This document shows positions 1 to 5,957 of a stretch of DNA of 9,606 bases, piece after piece. A model generated the notes under the pieces. The model did no database searches. It worked only from the letters and a program-made list of their open reading frames with translations, and had not been told where the DNA came from. The stretch comes from an uncultured Oscillospiraceae bacterium (lineage in GTDB: Bacteria > Bacillota > Clostridia > Oscillospirales > Acutalibacteraceae), in the NCBI GenBank assembly GCA_900554525.1, contig USHL01000039.1:1-9606 (forward strand). The letters run 5' to 3'. Position 1 is the stretch's first letter; the number at the start of each line of letters is the position of its first letter. The position numbers and the translations under genes were made by a program.

Positions 1-269
1 TCCGCGGCAATTTCAGCTTTAACGAATTCGCTCACAGCTTGGAGCTTAACAGCGCAATGCTAAAAAAGATGAACGCTGCCGACAGAAGTGAAGAACCCGC
101 ACTGCAGGGAGATGTAAACGGTGACGGAGCAGTTGATATAAGAGATCTTATAAGGCTAAAAAAAATCACGGCGGATATATCTCCTGATGTCCCGGCGGCG
201 GATATGAATCTTGACAGCGTTGTAAATGCGGAGGATATTGCCTTGCTGAAAAAAACACTTATGCAGTAA
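1..269 (+). CDS. 3' end of a dockerin-bearing secreted enzyme, tandem copy of the downstream GH20 gene (5' partial)
   Basis: Only the last 88 or so codons are in the window; the reading frame enters at base 3 and ends at TAA 267-269. The visible protein is the end of a catalytic domain (R-G-N-F-S-F-N-E-F) followed by a type I dockerin with two calcium-binding loops, D-V-N-G-D-G-A-V-D-I-R-D and D-M-N-L-D-S-V-V-N-A-E-D. It matches 2871-3139 at 257 of 269 bases (95.5%, counted by eye), with four amino-acid changes, all within the dockerin. By that match the missing part is inferred to be a GH20 beta-N-acetylhexosaminidase-like enzyme, but this cannot be seen directly. The first in-window start-like codon (TTG at 39) is internal to the gene and not a real start. 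The gap to the next gene is 77 bases with no clear terminator, so the two copies may be co-transcribed. Confidence 0.85.
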   Translation, partial: RGNFSFNEFAHSLELNSAMLKKMNAADRSEEPALQGDVNGDGAVDIRDLIRLKKITADISPDVPAADMNLDSVVNAEDIALLKKTLMQ

Positions 270-282
270 TTCGATTTTACGG
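1..282 (+). repeat. Upstream copy of a direct repeat (tandem gene duplication)
   Basis: Bases 1-282 match 2871-3152 without gaps, at an offset of 2870. Differences are at 56, 62, 68, 98, 102, 142, 143, 158, 167, 175, 188 and 231; the last 51 bases, including the stop codon and 13 bases beyond it, are identical. Similarity fades after 282. The left border lies outside the window. Confidence 0.95.
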
Positions 283-328
283 TATTCCGCTTTATTTGCG
301 TTGAACTGATTTTTAAAGTCTTAATAAT

Positions 329-335
329 GAGGAGG
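329..335 (+). promoter_or_regulatory. Ribosome binding site GAGGAGG of the dockerin GH20 gene
   Basis: GAGGAGG sits 11 bases ahead of the ATG at 347, a near-perfect Shine-Dalgarno match that fixes this start. Confidence 0.85.
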
Positions 336-346
336 AAAATAGAATC

Positions 347-3139
347 ATGAAAAACAATATGTTTTTTAGAAAATGTATGTCAGCCTTTATGGCACTGCTC
401 TTTGCAGCAGCAATGGTATTTGTACCCGGTAAATTACCGGTCTCGGCAACTGCCGGACCCAACCTTATAAGCAATCCGGGGTTTGAAGAGCTGACCGACG
501 GATTTCCTTCGGATTGGACGGTATGGAATCCGAACAGCGACCCTGAAAAATATACCTATGAATATGGTGAAGGCTTAGGCAGAACAGGCGGAGGCGTTCA
601 TATAAGCCATAAAGAAAACGACGGATATGTAATATTGCAGCAGGAAAATATTCCTGTAACATCAAACACCGATTATCTGTTTGAGTATTGGTTCAAGGCG
701 GAAAATGTTATTGCAAACGGAAGAATACAGGTCTGCATACGCCAGTTTACCGAAACCGGAGACGCAGATAACAGCTATCTTTGGACAGATACATACAATC
801 AGTGGGGCAATACAAACGGATTTGCTAAGGTATCAATTCCGTTTACTACCAGCGCAAACGCGGTAAAGCTGCGTGCTGAAATTTATGTTAATGTTGCGGG
901 CGGGGGCAGCGGCGACTGGTACTTTGACGATGTAAGCCTGCATACGCCCGATCCTAATCCTATCCGTAATTCGGATTTTGAAGAAGCAAGCGGAAATGTC
1001 CCGGCAGCTTGGAGCTTCAGTAACGGCGAAGATGAAAATATCACCTGGGAGCGCGACGCTTCGGGCGGCCGTAACGGCAGTGCGGCGGTGCATATAAACC
1101 GCGCCGTTAAAAGCAGTAAAGCAAGTTATATATATACGCCTGATATAAAAGTAAAGCCCGGAACGAAATATGTGCTTGAATATTGGTTTAAATCACAGAA
1201 TGTCACGAATCTCGGAAATTTGACGGTTATGCTTAAGCAGAAACAGTCAAACGGCAATGATTCTTTGGAAAAATGCTATTATTATCTTGATAACTACGAG
1301 CAGTACGGCGATACCGACTGGAAAAAGGTTACAATACCCTTTACCACTGCTTCTGACGCGGCAAGGGTGGATTTGTATTTCCATTTTGTGGGCGACAGTA
1401 CCGGCCGTTACGGCAGCACTGGCGAATATTGGATAGACGATGTAAGCATACGCACAAAGGCTGAATACGATGCCGATACCGAGCAGTATGCCGGAATGAC
1501 CGAGGTAAACGTCACGCCGACTGTAAAGGGAATGCCCAACGGATATTATGAGGCGGTACGGCTGAACTGTGCCCTTATATCCGAAAACAATGTTTTTGCA
1601 GATGCTGTAAATGTATTTAAAAATTATGTAAAAAGCGTTCACAACATGGAAATATCCGAGGGCGAGGGAGGAATACGTCTTATACTTGATGATAGTCTTG
1701 CGAGCGACACCTATAAGCTTATCTGTGACGAAAACGGTCTTACAGTTAAAGCGTCGTCGACCGAGGGTATTAACTATGCGCTTTCAACCGTTCTGCAAAT
1801 TATGAAACCTAATTCAGCCGGCGGCTTAGATTTTCCGATTTGTGATATTACAGATTATCCCGACAGCAATTTCAGAGGAGTTATGTCCGGAGTTGATTTA
1901 ACTGATGTTCCGGGATATGTTAAAATTCCGATTTCAAGAATGTTGGATTATATAGACCTTTGCTATCTTAATAAAATAAATTATCTGCATATTGATTTTA
2001 ATCAGTATTCACTGCATGCATTACCGAGCGATGTATTTCCCGATCTTCCGACAGAGGGGCATTATACAAAAGAAGAAATTGCTACTTTGACAGCCTATGC
2101 CAAAGAACGCGGAATTACAATTATTCCTGCGATAAATGCGCCGGGACATTCTTCCGAATTTTTGATTAAGTATCCCGAAGTTTTTGGAAGCTATACAGAG
2201 TTTGATGAAGCAATAGGTGCTGATATAGGAATTGTTGACTGTTCTGAAGAGGCATTCGCAGGACTCAAAAAAGTATATGAAGAAGTTTGTGAAATGTTCC
2301 CGGATTCTCCCTATATACATTTAGGGGGCGATGAAGCGCCGACAACCTTGTGGCATCACAGCGAAAAGACCAAGGCTTATGCCGCAGAGCATGGCTTTAC
2401 CGATGAAAATGGAAATATAGATATTCAGGCTCTTTATACCGAATTTATGCGAAGAACAACCGATATGATTCTTGAAATGGGCCGTACCCCGATAGTGTGG
2501 GAGGGTTTCCCGGCTTCCGGTAACGATAAAATCTCTAAAGACGTAATCGTTATGGAATGGGAATGTGCCTATAATATGCCGCAGGATTTGATCAATTCGG
2601 GGTTTGAATTTGTAAATGTTTCCTGGCAGCCCCTTTATATTGCTGGAACTGACGGAGCGTCATGGGATTACAGGGAAATCCTTAAATGGAATATCTATAA
2701 CTGGCAGCATTTCTATGAAGCTTCGGCAGCGTTCGGCGGAATGACTATCGAGCCTAACGATTTGGTAATAGGCGCTGAGATGCCGATATGGATTTATAAT
2801 TCGGCTGACGATCAGACTTATACAGAATTGGCAGAACGTCTTCCGGCGTTGGCGCAGAAGACCTGGAACATCCGCGGCAATTTCAGCTTTAACGAATTCG
2901 CTCACAGCTTGGAGCTTAACAGCGCGATGCTCAAAAAAATGAACGCTGCCGACAGAAGTGAAGAACCTGCATTGCAGGGAGATGTAAACGGTGACGGAGC
3001 AGTTGATATAAAGGATCTTATAAGGCTTAAAAAAATTACGGCGGGTATATCTCCTGAGGTCCCGGCGGCGGATATGAATCTTGACAGCGTTGTAAATGCG
3101 AAGGATATTGCCTTGCTGAAAAAAACACTTATGCAGTAA
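347..3139 (+). CDS. Secreted dockerin-containing GH20 beta-N-acetylhexosaminidase-like enzyme with two CBM4/9-like modules
   Basis: 930 residues. Residues 1-36 are a signal peptide (K-rich start, hydrophobic core 11-26, cleavage probably after V-S-A or A-T-A). Two related CBM4/9-like jelly-roll modules follow, about 38-201 and 205-370; each opens with an N-x-x-F-E-E motif and closes with W-x-x-D-D-V-S. About 385-505 is a GH20b-type non-catalytic domain, then a GH20 (beta/alpha)8 barrel from F509-R510-G511 to about 860. The catalytic pair is D662-E663 in H-L-G-G-D-E, as expected for substrate-assisted removal of terminal GlcNAc/GalNAc or a related disaccharide. Residues 877-930 are a type I dockerin with D-V-N-G-D-G (D879 first) and D-M-N-L-D-S calcium loops. 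The enzyme should therefore be exported and docked on a cohesin scaffold. The usual D-D of the beta-strand 'H-L-x-D-D-Q' motif is not seen (F-N-Q-Y here) and 'I-D-x-P-G-H' reads I-N-A-P-G-H, so it is a divergent GH20. Exact substrate is unknown. Confidence 0.9.
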   Translation: MKNNMFFRKCMSAFMALLFAAAMVFVPGKLPVSATAGPNLISNPGFEELTDGFPSDWTVWNPNSDPEKYTYEYGEGLGRTGGGVHISHKENDGYVILQQENIPVTSNTDYLFEYWFKAENVIANGRIQVCIRQFTETGDADNSYLWTDTYNQWGNTNGFAKVSIPFTTSANAVKLRAEIYVNVAGGGSGDWYFDDVSLHTPDPNPIRNSDFEEASGNVPAAWSFSNGEDENITWERDASGGRNGSAAVHINRAVKSSKASYIYTPDIKVKPGTKYVLEYWFKSQNVTNLGNLTVMLKQKQSNGNDSLEKCYYYLDNYEQYGDTDWKKVTIPFTTASDAARVDLYFHFVGDSTGRYGSTGEYWIDDVSIRTKAEYDADTEQYAGMTEVNVTPTVKGMPNGYYEAVRLNCALISENNVFADAVNVFKNYVKSVHNMEISEGEGGIRLILDDSLASDTYKLICDENGLTVKASSTEGINYALSTVLQIMKPNSAGGLDFPICDITDYPDSNFRGVMSGVDLTDVPGYVKIPISRMLDYIDLCYLNKINYLHIDFNQYSLHALPSDVFPDLPTEGHYTKEEIATLTAYAKERGITIIPAINAPGHSSEFLIKYPEVFGSYTEFDEAIGADIGIVDCSEEAFAGLKKVYEEVCEMFPDSPYIHLGGDEAPTTLWHHSEKTKAYAAEHGFTDENGNIDIQALYTEFMRRTTDMILEMGRTPIVWEGFPASGNDKISKDVIVMEWECAYNMPQDLINSGFEFVNVSWQPLYIAGTDGASWDYREILKWNIYNWQHFYEASAAFGGMTIEPNDLVIGAEMPIWIYNSADDQTYTELAERLPALAQKTWNIRGNFSFNEFAHSLELNSAMLKKMNAADRSEEPALQGDVNGDGAVDIKDLIRLKKITAGISPEVPAADMNLDSVVNAKDIALLKKTLMQ
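458..1456 (+). repeat. Internal duplication: two paralogous CBM4/9-like modules
   Basis: Protein-level repeat: module 1 about 458-949 and module 2 about 959-1456. Aligned signatures include E-Y-W-F-K-A-E-N-V / E-Y-W-F-K-S-Q-N-V, I-P-F-T-T-S / I-P-F-T-T-A and D-W-Y-F-D-D-V-S-L / E-Y-W-I-D-D-V-S-I. The copies are divergent, so this is an old duplication, not a DNA-level repeat. Confidence 0.8.
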
Positions 3140-3152
3140 TTCGATTTTACGG
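2871..3152 (+). repeat. Downstream copy of the direct repeat (tandem gene duplication)
   Basis: Ungapped match to 1-282 covering the end of the catalytic domain, the whole dockerin, the stop codon and 13 bases beyond. The period of 2870 bases equals one whole gene plus its intergenic gap, which points to duplication of a full gene. Confidence 0.95.
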
Positions 3153-3193
3153 CATTTTGCGGCATATTTTTGTTGCAGAATGCCGTTTATTGT
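3149..3193 (+). terminator. Probable intrinsic terminator after the dockerin GH20 gene
   Basis: A 12-base-pair stem pairs 3149-3160 (ACGGCATTTTGC) with 3175-3186 (GCAGAATGCCGT), with one G-U pair and a 14-base loop, and is followed by a T-rich but interrupted stretch from 3187. The long loop and imperfect T-tract make it weaker than the other two terminators in this window. The equivalent place after the first copy (279-290) keeps a diverged left arm but no matching right arm. Confidence 0.55.
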
Positions 3194-3283
3194 GTTATTG
3201 TAAATTTGTTACCGCGAATAACGGAATTAAACAGTTGTTTTTCAGCCTGCGGCAGAGACGCTTTTATTATACTGTAAAAATTT

Positions 3284-3289
3284 AGGGAG
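3284..3289 (+). promoter_or_regulatory. Ribosome binding site AGGGAG of the cytosolic GH20 gene
   Basis: AGGGAG lies 9 bases before the ATG at 3299 and supports that start. A -10-like TATTATACT occurs at 3265-3273 upstream, but I see no convincing -35 at the right distance, so I do not call a promoter. Confidence 0.7.
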
Positions 3290-3298
3290 TGCAGATAA

Positions 3299-5113
3299 AT
3301 GAAGAATAATATACTAAAAGAACTGCTTAATGAAATAAGTTATGAGTTTCCCGAAAACACATTTATAGAAAACTGTGAAGAGGGTTATGAAATTGAGTGT
3401 AACGGAAAAGGTGAATGCAGGATACGCTGTGACAGCAATTTAAGTCTTGCGCAGGCCCTTCTTGCGCTCAAGACTTACGGCACGGATACCGCGCGCACTT
3501 TTTCGGCAAAATGCCGCTTTGAACAGTTAGGCATTATGGTCGATTGCTCACGCAACGCGGTCCCTACCGTGGAAACTGTAAAAATGCTGATACGTATAAT
3601 GGCGCTTCTCGGTTACCGTTCACTTCAGCTTTATACCGAAGATACCTATGAAATACCGAGTCAGCCTTATTTCGGATATCTGAGGGGCAGATATTCATCC
3701 GAAGAATTGAAGGAACTGGACGCTTATGCCGATGAGCTTGGAATAGAACTGGTTCCCTGCATACAAACATTAGCACATCTTGAAAGAATCTTTCGCTGGA
3801 AGTGTTATGATGAAGTGAGAGATTTCGGCAATATTCTGCTGTGCGATGAAGAAAAAACCTATGAGCTGATAGAAGCTATGTTTTCCGCTGTCCGCGGCTG
3901 TTTTAAAAGCAAGCGGATAAATATCGGTATGGACGAGGCCCATATGCTTGGTCTTGGGCGTTATCTTGACATTCACGGCTTTACTGACAGAACGCAGATA
4001 ATGATCAAGCACTTGATACGTGTGATTGAAATCGCCGAAAAATACGGCTTCAAGCCTATTATGTGGTCTGATATGTTTTTCAGACTTGCAAATGGCGGTG
4101 CTTATTATTCTGATAAAAACAATGTTTCTTCTGAAACAGTTGGTGAGCTGGCTAAACGCGTGGAGCTGATTTATTGGGATTATTACAGCCCGGACCGCCT
4201 GCATTACGAGCGGAATATGGAGGCGCATAAAAAGCTTGGTACAAACACATGGTTTGCGGCAGGGGCGTGGAAATGGATTGGCTTTACTCCTGATAACGCG
4301 CATTCAATTAATACTTCCGGTGCAGGTATTGAAGCATGCCTTAACAAAGAAGTGAAAAACGTAATTCTCACTGCCTGGGGAGATAACGGCGGTGAGGCGT
4401 CGCTCTTTTCGGTTCTGCCGACGTTTGCATATTTTGCAGGAAAGGCTTACGGCTTCAGCGAAGAGTATGTACATAATTCGTTTATTTCGCTCACGGGAAT
4501 ACAGTTTGAAGATTTTATGCATATAGATAACGCTAATTTTATAGGCGGCGCCGAGGCAGGGGATTATAATCCGAATAAATATCTTTTTTATAACGATCCG
4601 TTTCTCGGTATTTTCGATTGCCGAATCTGCAAGCAGGGCAAAGCAGATATAGAGCGTTTTCTTGGAGCATACGGCAGTCTTAAATTAGGCGGATACAGTT
4701 ATATTTTTGAAACGCAAAAGGCGCTTTTGCGGGTGCTTTCCGTTAAATATGACCTTGGAGTGAGAACACGCAGATATTATAAATTGGGAAATAAATCCGG
4801 GCTTAAAGGGCTTATCGCTGAGTATAATGAGCTTTGTGCAAATATAAATGAGTTTTACAGGGCGTTTTTAAAACAGTGGGAGACCGAAAATAAGCCGTTC
4901 GGCTTTGAAACACAGGACATAAGAATAGGCGGGCTTTTAAAGCGTGCAGAGCATTGCCGTGAACAGCTGGAACGCTATCTTGCAGGCGAAACAAAGAGTA
5001 TTTCCGAACTGGAGGAGACAATTTTAGACAGTGAGTGTGAAGAGAATTTCTCCGATAACCGCATTTGCGAAAATACTTGGAGCAGAATGGTATCACCGGG
5101 TGATATGACCTGA
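3299..5113 (+). CDS. Cytosolic GH20 beta-N-acetylhexosaminidase, GH20C-like
   Basis: 604 residues, no signal peptide, no membrane segment, no dockerin: predicted cytoplasmic. A small N-terminal domain (about 1-80) precedes a GH20 barrel of about 85-395. Landmarks are G-I-M-V-D-C-S-R-N, the strand L-Y-T-E-D-T-Y-E, and the catalytic pair D212-E213 in N-I-G-M-D-E-A-H-M-L-G-L-G-R-Y. The L-Y-T-E-D-T-Y and G-M-D-E-A-H signatures, the length and the lack of a secretion signal recall the streptococcal GH20C exo-beta-N-acetylglucosaminidase type, from memory of that family. The roughly 200 C-terminal residues look mostly helical with no motif I recognise. Likely role: removing terminal beta-linked GlcNAc/GalNAc from oligosaccharides after uptake. 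It sits 159 bases after the dockerin GH20 gene, beyond a probable terminator, and has its own strong terminator, so it is probably a separate transcription unit. Confidence 0.88.
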   Translation: MKNNILKELLNEISYEFPENTFIENCEEGYEIECNGKGECRIRCDSNLSLAQALLALKTYGTDTARTFSAKCRFEQLGIMVDCSRNAVPTVETVKMLIRIMALLGYRSLQLYTEDTYEIPSQPYFGYLRGRYSSEELKELDAYADELGIELVPCIQTLAHLERIFRWKCYDEVRDFGNILLCDEEKTYELIEAMFSAVRGCFKSKRINIGMDEAHMLGLGRYLDIHGFTDRTQIMIKHLIRVIEIAEKYGFKPIMWSDMFFRLANGGAYYSDKNNVSSETVGELAKRVELIYWDYYSPDRLHYERNMEAHKKLGTNTWFAAGAWKWIGFTPDNAHSINTSGAGIEACLNKEVKNVILTAWGDNGGEASLFSVLPTFAYFAGKAYGFSEEYVHNSFISLTGIQFEDFMHIDNANFIGGAEAGDYNPNKYLFYNDPFLGIFDCRICKQGKADIERFLGAYGSLKLGGYSYIFETQKALLRVLSVKYDLGVRTRRYYKLGNKSGLKGLIAEYNELCANINEFYRAFLKQWETENKPFGFETQDIRIGGLLKRAEHCREQLERYLAGETKSISELEETILDSECEENFSDNRICENTWSRMVSPGDMT

Positions 5114-5154
5114 AAATCAAGCATAACAGATGCCGTTGTCAGCAGAAATCATTT

Positions 5155-5188
5155 AAAAGAGCGCGTATTTTACGCGTTCTTTTGTTTT
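5155..5188 (+). terminator. Intrinsic terminator after the cytosolic GH20 gene
   Basis: A 13-base-pair stem pairs 5155-5167 with 5171-5183 (core GAGCGCGTA / TACGCGTTC, one G-U pair) around a TTT loop, with A-rich left and T-rich right flanks (TTTTGTTTT at 5180-5187). The A/T symmetry could make it work in both directions, but nothing arrives from the other side in this window. Confidence 0.88.
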
Positions 5189-5244
5189 AAAATAATTAAT
5201 ATATTATCCTAAAAAAATACAGAAATATCGGGTAAAATATAGGC

Positions 5245-5251
5245 AGGTGAT
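5245..5251 (+). promoter_or_regulatory. Ribosome binding site AGGTGAT that decides the ATPase start
   Basis: AGGTGAT matches the 3' half of the consensus Shine-Dalgarno sequence (AGGAGGTGAT). It leaves 4 bases before the ATG at 5256, with the GG core 8 bases away. The upstream in-frame GTG 5247 and ATG 5250 lie inside this site, so 5256 is preferred. Confidence 0.7.
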
Positions 5252-5255
5252 GGTA

Positions 5256-5957
5256 ATGAGCTACATATGCTTTGATAATGTGTGCAAATATTATAAAACG
5301 GGAGATAACATTACCCGCGCAGCGGACGGTATAAGCTTTACGGCAGAAGAAGGGGAATTTGTTGTAATAGTGGGTCCGAGCGGAGCCGGTAAAACGACTG
5401 TACTGAATATGCTCGGCGGAATGGACAGCTGCGACAGCGGCTCTATTTTGCTGGACGGCGAGGAGATCAGCGGATTTAACCGTAAAAGGCTTACCGAATA
5501 CAGAAGATATGATGTAGGCTTTGTTTTTCAGTTCTATAATTTAGTGCAAAATCTTACGGCAATAGAAAATGTTGAGCTGGCGTCAGAGATATGCCGTGAT
5601 CCGTTTGATCCGGCCGAAACGTTAAAATCAGTCGGTCTCGGTGAAAGAATGAAGAATTTCCCTGCACAGCTTTCGGGCGGGGAACAGCAGAGAGTCGCTA
5701 TCGCGCGTGCGCTGGCGAAAAATCCCAAGATACTTTTGTGTGATGAGCCTACCGGTGCGCTTGATTACAATACCGGCAAAGCAATACTCGGGCTTTTATA
5801 TGAAACCTGCAAGAATACCGGTAAAACCGTTATCGTCATAACCCACAACCAGGCGATATGCGCAATGGCGGACCGTGTCATTAAAATCAAAAACGGCAAA
5901 GTCACCTCAAACACCGTAAATCCCGAGCCAATGCCTGCTGAAAGGATTGAGTGGTAG
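5256..5957 (+). CDS. ABC transporter ATP-binding protein, MacB/LolD class
   Basis: 233 residues from ATG 5256, a normal length for a stand-alone ATPase. All nucleotide-binding motifs are present: Walker A G-P-S-G-A-G-K-T (40-47), Q-loop Q92 in F-V-F-Q-F-Y-N-L-V, signature L-S-G-G-E-Q-Q-R (139-146), Walker B with D163-E164 in C-D-E-P-T-G-A-L-D, and H-loop H197 in I-T-H-N. The F-Q-F-Y-N-L and D-E-P-T-G-A-L-D wording is typical of the MacB/LolD/FtsE-type ATPases that pair with FtsX-fold permeases and drive mechanotransmission or export, not nutrient import. It would act as a cytoplasmic dimer on the permease encoded directly downstream, whose start overlaps this stop codon. The A/T-rich 5189-5244 leader probably holds the promoter (TATTAT at 5202 as a possible -10), but no good -35 is visible. 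Two further in-frame starts (5247, 5250) would add up to three residues. Confidence 0.93.
   Translation: MSYICFDNVCKYYKTGDNITRAADGISFTAEEGEFVVIVGPSGAGKTTVLNMLGGMDSCDSGSILLDGEEISGFNRKRLTEYRRYDVGFVFQFYNLVQNLTAIENVELASEICRDPFDPAETLKSVGLGERMKNFPAQLSGGEQQRVAIARALAKNPKILLCDEPTGALDYNTGKAILGLLYETCKNTGKTVIVITHNQAICAMADRVIKIKNGKVTSNTVNPEPMPAERIEW
5941..5946 (+). promoter_or_regulatory. Ribosome binding site AAAGGA within the ATPase gene, for the permease
   Basis: AAAGGA lies in the last codons of the ATPase gene, 10 bases before GTG 5957 and only 4 before GTG 5951. The wider spacing and the family's usual N-terminus favour 5957. Confidence 0.55.

Noticed and set aside
39..269. A stand-alone small dockerin protein starting at TTG 39
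   Set aside because: The frame is open back to the window edge and matches the interior of the full downstream copy, so this is the end of a larger gene.
301..328. Promoter-like TTGAAC and AATAAT with 16-base spacing before the dockerin GH20 gene
   Set aside because: Transcription would begin around 335, on or after the GAGGAGG ribosome binding site, so it could not yield a normally translated mRNA; the -35 match is also only 4 of 6.
3205..3226. Small palindrome-like GTTA...TAAC around 3209-3223 upstream of the cytosolic GH20 gene, considered as an operator
   Set aside because: The arms are only four bases, with no second copy or clear promoter nearby; it is too weak to support.
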